The notes beneath the pieces were generated by a model that was given only the letters and a program-made list of their open reading frames with translations, ran no database searches and was not told where the DNA came from. A program made the position numbers and the translations under genes. From Nissolia schottii (Eukaryota; Streptophyta; Magnoliopsida; Fabales; Fabaceae): a stretch of 64,000 bases of DNA. The stretch spans positions 73,193 to 137,192 of the forward strand of contig QANU01102670.1 in assembly GCA_003254905.1 (NCBI GenBank). Reading direction: 5' to 3'. How positions within the stretch are numbered: the stretch's first letter is position 1; each line of letters opens with the position of its first letter. Below are positions 32,918-44,568 of the stretch, piece by piece.

Positions 32918-34101
32918 GAAAAGGAAAAAAAAGAGTCAAAGATCATTAATACAGATACAAGAAAATGACTCGTACTTTAAAAAATTATATGAGTATGATA
33001 CAATTAATTAGAAATATTTCATGCAATTTGAGTTGTTATTTGTTAAAAAAAAAAAAAGATTACTACATCCTTTGTTAATATACCTTCTTAAAAAAGTAAT
33101 TAAAAGAATATTTCTTTCTATTTTTTGCACTAGTATTCTAACTCTATTAATAATAAGATTGACTAATTCAACTCGAGCATTATAATTGTCCATCTCAACA
33201 CAGATTTTTTCTTTAGCGAATCTCAAACTCAATACGACTTCTGTTAAAATATACTGAGATATTATCGTCTTTACTTCTACGTGTATATTATTTTATTATT
33301 TTTTAATCCAAAATGAGCAATGTCTACGTACACAAATCATTTTTTTGGGTCATAATTTGAGTTGATGAATGATTCAGCACTTCTACCGTCATATATATGT
33401 TGGGCATGGAATTACAGATTTAAATTTCAGGTGAAATGAACGTTAATCACGAAAGTTGAATGAGTTTGGGCCATCTAACTAAAATGTTTAAATATAACAA
33501 AGTACTTATTGTATCGGCATGATTTTAGAGGAGCCAACCTTGACAAAAATAAAAACCTAAGAGAGGCCGACAAGCCTAAGTAACGAAGCTTTCAAATTCC
33601 ATATTATAGTGGTAAAAGTAAACAAATAAAATTAGTTCTTAAATTAGGTTAATAGTTTTTTTTTTAACAATCTTTATTATTTTAAAATTTTAACATTTGC
33701 TATACGTTAGTGTTGGGCATTATCATCAAAATAACAAACAATTAAGACAGTGGGAAAGACAATATATACATGAGTGAGAATCCATTAACTCCAAAAATAA
33801 GACACGACACACATACTCCGTTTAACAATGTTTTATGTATATTGAATTTAATTAGCCCGTTTGAAATAAATATACATTGAATCTTGCTCCAACCTAATCA
33901 TTATTGAACATACATAAAATCCAAATAATACATTCAAAAAACAATGCACCACATAAACCAATACTACTCGAATTCAAATCAACTGTAAATAACATATTAT
34001 ATTGGCCTTAAAACCAATTTAAATTCCTAAAGTGAATAAGCAAAGTCTTTGTATTCTTTCGTTTCCGTACGTTTTCTTTCTTTTCTTTTACCCGTTTTAA
34101 A
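32918..34101. other. AT-rich intergenic DNA
   Basis: Sequence between the P-ATPase promoter and the F-box pseudogene. It has no recognisable gene or element, only short A/T-rich frames. Confidence 0.6.
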
Positions 34102-35800
34102 CTAATATATGTGGCAATCATCTCCAGATGATAATTTATAAAAAGGTAAAAAATTGTAGTCATCAGCGGGCACGTTTGGATGCCTTAAACACTTGATCTG
34201 TTCAGCACATGTTCTCCCCAAACTACTTCCCAGGTCAATTGTAGGACGGCGCAGTCCTCCACATATATACCTGTTGTTTCTGCCGTAGGTCAAGAGATTC
34301 GAGGCTAAGGCAACCATCAAGAATTGCATGCACACCATCATTAGTCGAGATGACGTACGCAACTTGGGCATGGTTTGTGCAATAGCAAAGCAACTTGAGC
34401 CAACAGCCCTTAGAGCCATGTCAGACACATTCTTGCATAAGGTAATCTCGAGTAATTCCTCCAAACTAGCAAGCTTTTTCGCAACTCTAATCAATCCTTC
34501 ATCTGATATTTTTTTAGAGCATTGGACAAGTCGGAGACATCGCAGATGAGGTGCCCTGTAAGATGGCATGAGACAAACATATATACGTTTCAGCCATAGA
34601 TACGATGAGCAAATTGCTAGACAGGACTCGCATATATATATGTTATGCATTTTACTCTCTGTTTTCATCAAGTATTCACTAAAATATGTTACAACTAAAA
34701 AGAATAAGTGGTGAATGAATTAATGCAATACAAATAAGTACTATTCAGTATTTCTGCTTTCAAAATATGTAGTCATCGTTCTAAACAGAAAATTGCTTAA
34801 GAACCAACGGGGGTTGGTCCAAGTGATAAGCGGCTTGGTATCGCTTAAGCAAGGTCCCGAGTTCGAGACCTTGTGAACGCAGTTATCCCCGTTGGGAGAC
34901 TCACCCGCCATAACCAGGTGCGCGAACTAAAAAAATTAATATGAATGTTGATCAACCTAAAATTGCTTAAGAACCTTACAAATCAACCTACATGAATAAT
35001 ATTTGGGGTTTTAAGGGACAAAGTAATAAATAAAATCTCTAAGTGTCATTCATCAAAATGTGTAGATTAATATTTGAATATTATTGAATGTTGTATTTTT
35101 AAGTATACTTATAAAGTATAAAGATGATATACCTATTTATAACCTAAAAATAACATAAAGATAAATTTAATAAATAAGGTAAGTATCTTAACAGATAAAA
35201 TAAAAAGAGATAAATATCCTAACAGACAAATAAATTTAAGATTGATATAACAATATCCAAATTTATTAGTAACAATTAATATGAATGTTGATCAAACAAT
35301 TAATTTTCTTCTAAACATAATCCAAACAATGAAGAACATGATCTTGAAATCTAATGAGATACACATGAACTTCGCTCTTCCTTTGTCTTTCAAAGGTATA
35401 AGAGCAAAAACAAAGAGGATGGGAATTAATTCAATTTAACTCATTTTAATTTGAGTTTTGCTAATCAACACCCTAAAGACATTGGTTAACAAAGAAACAA
35501 AATTTGTGAACTTANTAGGGTAGAAGATGATGGTCGGCAAAGTACCGGACATTGATCTCGACCAACTGGCCACGGCTGCGGTCAATTGCGTGGCGGCACA
35601 TCTTATCCAAGTTGTATTTCCTGCGTTGACGAGCATGTGAATGGTGCGCCACACGAGGGAGGGGATCCTTGCAGATGCTACGCCACAGAGTGCACACTCG
35701 TTGGGCTTTAAGCAAGATTTCGAATGTGCCAAGCTTCATGAGGATGATCAACGTCACATCCCACGGAAGAAGATCTAGCCAATTCCTTTTGCATTTTGAT
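34102..35800 (-). pseudogene. F-box/LRR protein pseudogene (SKIP19 / FBL23-like)
   Basis: On the minus strand, 35790-35510 encodes an F-box start (NWLDLLPWDVTLIILMKLG...VCTLWRSICKDP). It then slips to another frame for VWRTIHM and returns for NLDKMCRHAIDRSRGQLVEIN, so two frameshifts break it. No in-frame ATG precedes the F-box. After about 950 bases of former intron, 34560-34102 gives leucine-rich-repeat sequence (HLRCLRLVQCSKKISDEGL, AKKLASLEELLEI) and the family tail (CAEQIKCLRHPN). The LRR part is shortened and internally rearranged compared with intact SKIP19-like proteins. Intact members are SCF ubiquitin-ligase adaptors. One base is undetermined (N at 35515). The gene is dead as written. 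A sequencing error could explain one frameshift but not all the damage. Confidence 0.85.
34806..34958 (+). mobile_element. tRNA-derived SINE with 17-bp target duplication
   Basis: A 153-base element is flanked by perfect 17-base direct repeats, AAAATTGCTTAAGAACC, at 34789-34805 and 34959-34975. Near its left end are an A-box-like TGGTCCAAGTGATAAGCGG (about 34815-34833) and a B-box-like AGTTCGAGACC (34860-34870), the internal pol III promoter pair of tRNA-derived SINEs. A short A-run and AT tail lie at the right end. It inserted into the former intron of the F-box/LRR pseudogene, in the opposite orientation to that gene. Confidence 0.88.
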
Positions 35801-36261
35801 TTCTGAGGAAGGCATTGAAGGAGTGGCGGGAACTGATTTTCAGAGAGAAAAAATTATTGGACAGGGTTTCCCTCAAACTTAAATCCTCATCCTCATCAGT
35901 TTGAGGGTGCGGCCTCAAAATAACAAGGGCATATAAATCATAGAGTTTCGCATTCACTATCTCAAGCCGTGCTTATTATCAAAATTGTTTGGAGACTTAA
36001 AGTTTTTAGCTTACTAATTCATCAACTTATCTTAATTATTTATATACTTGTTACAATCTTAAAAAGCAATTTTAATATCAGTGGTTAACGGTTGTGAGCC
36101 TTCCCGATCGATCTCATTTCCTTGGCAAGGGTGCTCGTCCGTGGCGTTAGACAGGAGGATGCAGAAGAAGCTGACCTTTCCCCTTCGGCAACCGAATATA
36201 TATGTTGCCTTCATGAGAACCAGTGCTACTGATGAGGAATAGTACGTACTTGTCATAGTTA

Positions 36262-36399
36262 TTAATGCATGTGTGGTATTGTTGTATTATCTTCGTCTTC
36301 TCTGGTGACGGTGGCGCCGCCGCAGTTATCAGCAGATACATGACAGAACGAAGGAGGCTCCATGATCGGACTTGTTTCTGGTGCTTTCACAACCGCCAT
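36262..36399 (-). CDS. possible small protein gene (45 codons), unknown
   Basis: On the minus strand an ATG at 36399 opens a 45-residue frame (MAVVKAPETSPIMEPPSFC...). It ends TAA at 36262-36264. A good TATA box (TATATAAA, 36460-36467 in reverse) lies about 61 bases upstream, the right distance for a short leader. Two other minus-strand frames (36341-36147 and 36256-36059) overlap or follow and could join by splicing, but I saw no clean splice pair. No family is recognised. It may be a small peptide gene, the first exon of a longer one, or chance. Confidence 0.3.
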   Translation of the reverse strand: MAVVKAPETSPIMEPPSFCHVSADNCGGATVTREDEDNTTIPHMH

Positions 36400-36459
36400 A
36401 ATGCTTCCTTCCTTGCTTGATACTGCTACTAATTAATTCCTTTGCAGCCATAGGTTCTG

Positions 36460-36467
36460 TTTATATA
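36460..36467 (-). promoter_or_regulatory. TATA box candidate
   Basis: TATATAAA read on the minus strand, followed about 61 bases later by the ATG of the 45-codon frame at 36399. Position and sequence fit a plant TATA box. No transcript evidence is available here. Confidence 0.35.
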
Positions 36468-36998
36468 TGTGTATAGTGTATGTAGATGCATGATAGCAAT
36501 TTGTTTTTAATTTCTTAATTGTCCTTTTTCTTTCCTTGCTTTAATTTTGTTTCTCTTTTCTCTTAATATTTAATGATTGACCTCATCTACCTTTGCTCAA
36601 AACAAATTAATCCACAAGATCATGAATTAACAGACTAAATGTGATTAGATATATATATTTGATGAAGATACTTCTATTATTATCCAATATGAGGAAATTC
36701 TCTTTGATTTTCCCCTTTATTATTATTATAGTAAATTGAGAGCGTACCGGTTTCCATGCTGTGATGAGCTAGACTCTGTTCATAAATTAGGGAATTCAAC
36801 ATTAACAGATTAGATCTCCATGTACGTGTGGGCGTGAAAGTCAAGATCTTAGATAAGATCCAATCAGTAAAATAAAAATATAAAATATAAAATTATAACA
36901 TAATTTTGTATGATCATTTGATCAAGTGGTAATTATAAGTGTTAATTAGGTGCAAATCTATTCTTTTAAAGTAAGAAATTCCATGCATGAGAAGTGAT

Positions 36999-37148
36999 AA
37001 GATGATAATTATTTGGGATAATTTTAAAATAACCACACTTACAAAGGGTGTAAAATCTATTATAATGGAAATCATCAACTCACTGGCAATCCCACACATT
37101 TTTTAGTATAATTGTCCCAAAATTATTTTAAATGGTTGTCATTATAAC
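36999..37148. mobile_element. small fold-back MITE, same family as 61608-61773
   Basis: The ends (GATGATAATTATTTGGG...TAATTTTAAAATAACCAC and TTGTCCCAAAATTATTTTAAATGG..) are imperfect inverted repeats of about 35-40 bases. They enclose a short core with ACCACACTTA and a TCTATTAT word. The element at 61608-61773 has the same ends and core words, so both belong to one family. A target duplication could not be fixed. Confidence 0.55.
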
Positions 37149-37575
37149 ATTACATAACCTTTAGGAGCAGACGTTTGGTATGAAATAATTTATTCAAATT
37201 TGCGATAATCTGATTTTTAAATTATCTGGTAATCCACATTGACTCATTTGGTGCGACATAATTGCTGATAACTCAGTTAAGAAGAATAAAAATAAAAATA
37301 ATAAAATTAGTAATAATAATAAAAATAACAATAATATAATAATATAAAATAAAATAAGTAATGATAATAATAATAATAATAATAATAAGTAATGTATATT
37401 AGCTCGTAATCTTTTTTATATGTCAAATAAGGTAATGTAAATTCCTAATTACATTACCTGTGTATATCAAACATAATAATGTAACATAATTAGCAATTTA
37501 AAAGATAATAATATTTTTAAAAATTAATCTAAATTACCTGATAATCTTAAATACAATGTACCAAATTCCTCCTTT
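37149..37575. repeat. AT-rich element-like block with AAT microsatellite core
   Basis: A left part with TTTGGTATGAAATAATTTAT and ATCTGGTAATCC is followed by (AATA/AAT)n simple sequence (37285-37390). A right part with TTACCTGATAATC and GTACCAAAT then runs roughly as the inverse of the left. A similar arrangement of GGTAATCTAGATTACC words occurs at 46830-46990, with ACCAAACACC at 51455-51470. It may be a transposon-like repeat family; the boundaries are not certain. Confidence 0.35.
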
Positions 37576-39290
37576 GCCAAGCTATAAATTCCATAAAACT
37601 AGTCGGGTCGTGCTTAAAATTTGCCAATGGGGTTTAAGTATGGACAAATTCTCTTGTCCTCTGCAAAATAAAAGAATTTATATTCCACCTAACACCTAAA
37701 ACATTAATATTAATTTCTCTCTTATTGCCTTTTTTTTAATTTTTATAAAGAGAAGTCCATGCTTTAAATGTTGATGATTTCTTAGTTACCTTATGAGATA
37801 AATATACCTAATTTATTTATTTTTAATAATTTTTATAACTAAATTCATAAAATTTTGTTATTATCTTATGTTTTATATGATTATAATAAAATTTTTATTA
37901 GTTAAATAATTGAAAGATCCAACTTATAAGAAGTTTAGAGATTTGCGGACCATTTGAGCTTATGATGCACATTTCTATAAATATTATATTAAAAAATATT
38001 AATTTATTATATTAGGTTATATAATCTATTAATATGTTATATTAGATCATAAAATGATAACAAAAATTAATGAATTTAATTATAAAAATTATAAAAAATT
38101 AATAAATTAAGTATCATGAGATATTTATCCCATGAAATAACTAAGAAATTGCCTTTAAATGTTATGTTTAGATATGATGTGGAACATACTTCTTTTCCTC
38201 CATCACGACGACCAAAGAATTTCCTTTTCAATATGTTTGTGATTCCAGCCATCTAAAACGTTTAATCCAATGCAACCCAACCTGTAGATTCTGACTGACA
38301 CAACTCATGCACACGCTTTTAATATAAGTTTAATTTCTCCTGCTTAATTTCTTTGGTTACTTCTTCGTCACCCTTTTGGGGTCTCTTTTCGTTTGTGTGG
38401 AGTGCAAACACCTGAAGCAAGCAAGCACGATGGAGTTTCCACAATTAATGATACCCTAAATAATTAGGGTGTCTTTACGCGTATTAACAAACTTTACTTT
38501 TTCTAACAAAAAATATAGCGTAGTTGGCTAAAATTCAAACATTTTTATTGATAAATAATCTATAAATAACTCTATAAGCATTAACAAAATATAGAGATAT
38601 GCTCCGACCCTAGTGGAATATCCGGTGTCTCCCACCTAAATTTTTCTTTACCAAATAAAAACTATTTTTGTTTTCAGCCTTTGAGGGAAAAAAAAAGCAG
38701 AAAATATTTGAATGCATGGTGATTGCCGTACCACCAGTGCACCGTCATCTAATCATTTGACCATTGCACTTCTGGCCATAAAACACCAAAAGAAAAAAAG
38801 ATGAATAGCTCCAAATATACAACTGTTCAGTTCTCAGCGAAAATAATATAAGCGTCTTTTTTAATACACATGTATATAAAACGCATAACCTTTTTTTGCT
38901 TTTTATCAATGATCAAATCTGCTAGCTTCACCACAATATGTCGGATTTATTATTGTAGCAGACCCACAAACCAGCAATAGATTGCATTTTTTATGTCTTG
39001 TTTTGGATGAAGCCATGTGAGATGAACTTTGAGGGCATAAGTGTATGAAGAAGAAAAAAATGGTTGGATTTATTTAATTAGCTTTCTAGCCTGGTTATTC
39101 CACTCTTTTATTCTCCACTTTCCCTTTTGCATATGTTTACTTAAAAAGTGAGGGTATACACACCATTGGATAGCAATTAATAAAGTGATGAGAGGCATGA
39201 AGATCTCAGGGTATTAACATATTCATGGTTTTGATGTAGGTCGAATCCAAAAATATGGCTGGAGACAAAAAATTACAAATGTATGGGAAA
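37576..39290. other. AT-rich intergenic DNA
   Basis: No gene or delimited element was recognised. Open frames are short and without domain similarity. Confidence 0.55.
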
Positions 39291-39297
39291 GACAACT

Positions 39298-39482
39298 GAA
39301 ATTTCTATTACATGCGCCGATTTCAGGTTTTTGAAAAAAAAAAATCAGGGGTTGAAATCGCCACCCCATATGACGATTTCAGTCATTTTTTTTAAAAAAA
39401 ATTTTTGAGGTTTAAAATCACCATAGAGGTGGCGATTTTAGCCCCTTTTTTTAAAAAAATAAATTCAAGTGGCAATTTTAGT
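39298..39482. repeat. second cluster of CTGAAATCGCC hairpin modules
   Basis: Three to four modules with arms resembling TTGAAATCGCC/GACGATTTCAG and TAAAATCACC/GGCGATTTTAG, separated by T/A runs, match the cluster at 1492-1708. The next 70 bases (CATACATCCATAATT..., CATATTATGG, TTAACATTT) correspond to 1709-1788, showing common descent. Confidence 0.75.
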
Positions 39483-40049
39483 CCCAAAAATCATACATCC
39501 ATAATTTTATTACATTACTCATATTATGGAAAATTAACATTTGAAAACCAATATAAAAGTAAAAAAAATCGAAGATCTCAGTATACCCTCATTTTCGCTC
39601 TCTCTAAATTGTATGAAAAAAAAAAAGCTTTAATTTGATCATATGGACTGTAGATGTCAACTCCATCACTTTTTGCTACAAAGCATTATTCGATGCAGAC
39701 ACCAGAATTTTGGCTCGTTATCCAAATTATGTTACCTGAATTTTTCTTTTCCAGGCTATTTTAGCATGTATGTGGACGAGAGTCATGTAAAAAAAAAAAA
39801 AAAAGGAAATGGGCCACTGCCAAATCGGGTAAGGGTGAATATTTTAGCAAACAAACAAATCAAGAATGACCATAAAAAATAAAAGTGGCAAGAAGGAGCA
39901 CTAGGCAAGCGAGGCCTAAAAGGCTACTAGCATGCACGGCAGACTTAGCGGCTATGCTTGGAAATTTGGAATCATGTGTGACTTGTGTTGTCTCCTTTAA
40001 TTATCTGCTATGGTTCTCTTAATTTGTCCTTACAAGTTCTTGGAGAGTG

Positions 40050-40577
40050 TAGGGATGGCAAAAAAGGGTGGGGTGGGCTAGACCAGTCCACATCGAACCC
40101 ATATGAAAATGAGATGGGGATGGAGCGAGTCAATTTTTATGCAGGCTGATAATTCATAGTCTCACATTTTAATTTGTTTGAGAGTTGGTGGGTTATCCTT
40201 TGAGTTAGAACAATTCTTTTAAAAAAAATGAACATAATTTTAAAAGATTGTAGGCACACAAAATAAAACTCACATGGACGTGTATAACCCAAAAAAACCT
40301 CCTACCTAGACAAGTTCTTTCACGTTTGAAATATAAAATTCTCAGTCTCAAATGTTAAAAACAGTTTATTATGCATGTCTAATGTGCTTGACGTTTATAT
40401 TATCACATGAGTTTGCAAGCCAACTTGTGTTATCCTATTTCATTTTGCCGCAAGTTAAACGGGTCAGCATACCTAAACAGAAAAAATTTAAACAAATTCA
40501 AAATCTATGTTTTTCCCAAAAAAAAAATGGTGGGTTGCTTGTCCCAACTTAGCGAGTTTGGCCCATTTGGTCATCTA
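40050..40577. mobile_element. hAT-like non-autonomous element, degenerate ends
   Basis: The left end TAGGGATGGCAAAAAAGGG and the right end, read inward as TAGATGACCAAATGGGC, are imperfect inverted repeats of the kind found on plant hAT relatives (TAGGGATGGCAA). The interior contains GGGTGGGGTGGGC and ACGGGTCAG words. No matching 8-base flank duplication remains, so the boundaries are tentative. Confidence 0.45.
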
Positions 40578-40689
40578 AAAGCTGAGTTGCATTATCGATA
40601 AGCTTAATTAGCTCCAGACAACTTGAGATATTAATTGTTGATATTTTCTCATTTGTATCTTATCTAGCATCGTTTCAATAAGATACTAC

Positions 40690-40850
40690 TATATATAATT
40701 GCAAAGAGTATATGGCGGTATCTCATTGTGTCCCTTAATCATGTGGTTGAAAGTTCGATCCTCACTGGTGAGAATGGAAAAATATTTTGTGATTAGCTAC
40801 TATTACTATTTACTAACTATGGACACCCTAAGTGAAAAAAAAAATGTATA
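40690..40850 (+). mobile_element. possible tRNA-derived SINE fragment
   Basis: The stretch contains a B-box-like AAGTTCGATCCTC (about 40749-40761). It is preceded at the usual distance by a weak A-box region (TATGGCGGTATCTCATTG) and followed after about 80 bases by an A-run at 40836-40844. No target duplication was found, so this is a tentative call. Confidence 0.35.
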
Positions 40851-43587
40851 TTACCATATATATGGTTATTTGCTTGTTTACCTGAACTGTTGAGGATTAA
40901 TTCACATTACTGAGGTTATACCTTGCAGGTCACTAAACAAAGCATTGTGTGCAGAGAGCTTGGAGACATTCCTGGTGTCGATGATATACCATTTTATGGT
41001 TAAAATTTTATCATGTTAATTGGAAAGAAAACTATGTCATACTTATAAGTTTCATTAATATTAACTTTTCATCTTTAATTTGCAACTTGACACTTGTTTC
41101 CTCAAAATGATTACTTTTTCCTTAAATCATTTATTCAATTTTTAATTAATTGCCACCTCACCCTTCTCTGCATAATAAAAGTTGCTGTATAGCATGAATG
41201 GTGAGGCTTCTGGTCATGTAACTCGAACAAACATGCTTGTGCTACCAAGACTTTATTCGTTATATTCTGTTCGGGTTATTTCCTCAGAACAATAGGGTCG
41301 GACGAAGGGGTATATTCCGTTCAATGCTGTTATTAAATTTATATATATTTTTTTGTATATAGTTTGAATTAGGAATAGGTGTTTGTGTTAAGCTAATAAT
41401 CACGCGGCTATAAAAATCTTGTGTCATATGAGTTCACACGTTGCATTAGTAAGAAAGTGATATTTACTTGCTTCTTTGAACTTCAAGTGGTGTACTGAAG
41501 GACTTCTTCCAGTTCAAATGATCTTATCACTTACATCAAATGCAACCTATTAAGAAATTCGAATTTTAGAATAATTTGTAGAATAATTTGATGGAATTAA
41601 TCTTATTTAATTTAATCTATTATTATTTATGTTGTATTAATACTACTGATGCAAAATTTTAACCAAGAGTATAATTAAAAGTTTAATAACAAATTTTACG
41701 TAAAAATTTGAGAGCGATAGATATTGTAAATAAAAAATATTGGCGTAAGTAACACATAATTTGAACTAGATTGAGTATATATAACTGCTTTCATTGAACA
41801 GTTCGTTAGAACCCCACTCACCTATTTATATTCTCAACTATTATTCTAGTAGGCATTTCATTTAAAGATGTTAAAAAGTCTTATATTATATGGTTCAGAG
41901 GATGTTTATTATGTCGCTCTCCATGCTAACATCAAAATTTCTTGAGGTAACAGAGCCTAATTTGTGTTGGTTTTGTTTTTCTTTATATATATTAGTAAAT
42001 TTTGACATACATTTTGTATTTATTAAGTATTAAATTATCATTGTAATGTCACATATATAGTTGCTGAATTTGTTGTCGCAATTTTTGTTTCTGCATTGGC
42101 ATTGAAGAGGAGAAAGAGGAAGGATTGATGTGGTTTGAGAAATGAAAGAGAAAAGAAAAGAGATTTCATTAATTAAAAATGTGAATAAAGAAGATAATAG
42201 AATATTTACGGAATGTAATGATTAAATAGTTGAAAATTGAATTTACACTTTAATTTAAATATATTTATAAACTAAATTTTTTAAATGATAAATATATGAG
42301 AAAAGTTGATACTAAAAGGTTATTTTTTTTAATAAACTAAACAAGGTGTGTAGTACATTCTCACTATTAATTAAGTTACATTAAAATGATAAAAAGTTAA
42401 AAAAAATTTAATAATAAAATATGTACATAACTTTATCAGATGTAATTTACAAATTTTAGAGGACTTATTATTTCCCTTCGTTATATATGTAATACGCATG
42501 TGTTACAATATTATTGTTGGTGGCTTTTATTTAATAACATATGGACAAGACAACCAATCGTAATATTGCGTAATTTAGGCGCTTACAATTCTACGATTAT
42601 TTGATTAGTTTCAGAAGAAATCTGGTCAACTGCGGTTTTTTTTTTTTCCTTTTATTTGCAAATTCTTTATAGCAGCCATTTGGCAAAGCTTGTATAAAGA
42701 CAATATTAAATCAACACTATTGTGTGACTTTAGTTGTGGTATAGGTATACCCTAAAATAATTAGAGTTTATTGAGAAAATAAAAATTTGAAGTATTTAAT
42801 AATGCATTATAAATTTAAAAATTTTACATTTTTAATGAAATATGATTTTTATTTTGAATTTTTTAATAAGTATATTTAGGACACTTAATAACAAAAATTT
42901 TGAATATAATAAAAAGTATTAGTGTTCATAAAATATTATACTTAAAATTTTTTAATTAGTGCTGTAGAAACACTTGTTAATAAAATCTAAATAATTATTT
43001 TTACAAACATTTTAAAAACTAAATCAATGCCAATAAAACTTAGCATAATTGGAAAATGGTTGAAAAAAATCTTTGTTAAAAGATGATATCCACTTAAATA
43101 ATCTCTATGCTTAAAGAGGAATTAGTCGCTGTTAAGGCAGACCCTCTTTTTAAAAAAAAAAAAAAATTTGATTTGAAACTCTTTTTCCGAGGACCAATTT
43201 GAGCTTATACAGGAAGAATTATCTAGAGTTGTGATACCGAGTTATGCTACCGATGTTGAGTAGTATGCGTATGTGTGATGTGATGTGATGCGTTGAACAT
43301 GTGCCAATGTGAACAAATAAAAAATAAAAGAAAAGAAAGGAAAGAAAAAAGAGAGTAAAATTTGCCTCACCATGATAAGCGAGAGGAGAGCAGAACAGCA
43401 TCAACATTAATTTCACAACAATCAACTCCCACCCCCATCATGCCATGCCATTCACCAGCTCCAACTAGTCCTCCCTTACTACTAGTGCCAATCATAGTCC
43501 ACTTATCTTTCTTTCAATTCCCAAATTCCAAACACCAACAAAAAAGAAAAAGAAAAAGGCACACACAGAGAGCATACAATAATTAAC
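40851..43587. other. AT-rich intergenic DNA and upstream region of the ANTH gene
   Basis: No gene recognised. The 3' part (43400-43587) is CA- and pyrimidine-rich and probably holds the promoter and 5' leader of the ANTH-domain gene. I did not find a convincing TATA box. Confidence 0.5.
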
Positions 43588-44568
43588 ATGACCAAACTCA
43601 CCGATCTGATAGGCATAATCAAGGACAAGGCTTCCCAGGGAAAGGCCGCCCTTCTCTCCCAACGCGCCACCCTCTCCCTCCTACGCGCCACCAGCCACGA
43701 TTCCTTCTCCCCTCCCACTCCAAAGCACCTCCATACCCTCCTCTCCTCCGGGGACGGCTCCCGCGCCACCGCCTCCGCCGCCGTTGAGGTCCTCATGGAC
43801 CGCCTACAGTCCACCAACAACGCCGCCGTGGCACTCAAGTGCCTGATCGCCGTCCACCACATCATCCGGCACGGCAGCTTCATCCTCCAGGACCAGCTCT
43901 CCGTCTACCCCTCCGCCGGCGGCAGGAACTACCTCAACCTCTCCAACTTCCGCCACACCGCCGACCCCGTCTCCTGGGAGCTCTCCTCGTGGGTCCGCTG
44001 GTTCGCGCAACACATCGAACAGCTCCTGTGCACCTCGCGGATCCTCGGTTTCTTCATCGGGAACTCCCTGCCGGAACGAGAAGAGAGGGTTTCGGGGCTC
44101 AGGAACGCAGATCTGTTGACCGAGTTTGACTCCGTGGTGACGGTTATGGAAGGAATTTGCAAGAAGCCAGATCCAGATCCGGTTATGGAGAACAAATTGG
44201 TGGAGGAGGTTGTGAGCTTGGTAAGGGAAGATTGCGCTGAAGTCGTTGCAGAGGTTTGTGTGGGTTTGGTTGAATTTAGGGAGAGGTTGGGTTTGTTGGA
44301 TTTTGGGGAGGCGGTGGAGTTGGTTTGTTGTTTGAAGAGATTGGAGGATTGCAGAGAGAGGTTGGTGGTGGGAGAAAGAGAGAGGTTGTGGGATTTGGTG
44401 AGGGAGGTTAGGGATAAGGCTGGGAAAGAGGTTTACAAGGAAGAAGGGAATAATAGGGTGCGCAAGGAGATCAGAAAACTGAGGGTGAGCGAGTCGGATC
44501 GGTTTTCTGCTCGAGTTCTGAGTTCACATGATCGCATCCGGTTCCCTTCTGGGAGGTTGTTGCAGTAG
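43588..44568 (+). CDS. ANTH/ENTH-domain putative clathrin assembly protein (At4g40080-like, PICALM/AP180 family)
   Basis: Intronless 326-residue protein. The N-terminal ANTH module starts MTKLTDLIGIIKDKASQGKAALL and continues through the helical VALKCLIAVHHIIRHG (81-96) and LSNFRHTADPVSWELSSWVRWFAQHIEQLL (118-147). That order is typical of the short plant AP180/CALM relatives. Such proteins bind phosphoinositides and clathrin or adaptor components at the plasma membrane or trans-Golgi and help form coated vesicles (family knowledge). The C-terminal 160 residues are helical and charged, without the long NPF/DLL-rich tail of large AP180 proteins, which fits the short subgroup. Base composition switches within the gene from C-rich codons to G-rich ones. 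The ATG follows a purine-rich leader. Confidence 0.93.
   Translation: MTKLTDLIGIIKDKASQGKAALLSQRATLSLLRATSHDSFSPPTPKHLHTLLSSGDGSRATASAAVEVLMDRLQSTNNAAVALKCLIAVHHIIRHGSFILQDQLSVYPSAGGRNYLNLSNFRHTADPVSWELSSWVRWFAQHIEQLLCTSRILGFFIGNSLPEREERVSGLRNADLLTEFDSVVTVMEGICKKPDPDPVMENKLVEEVVSLVREDCAEVVAEVCVGLVEFRERLGLLDFGEAVELVCCLKRLEDCRERLVVGERERLWDLVREVRDKAGKEVYKEEGNNRVRKEIRKLRVSESDRFSARVLSSHDRIRFPSGRLLQ

Noticed and set aside
43503..43883. Minus-strand frame of 126 codons over the ANTH gene
   Set aside because: Antisense shadow of the C-rich 5' half of the ANTH coding sequence.
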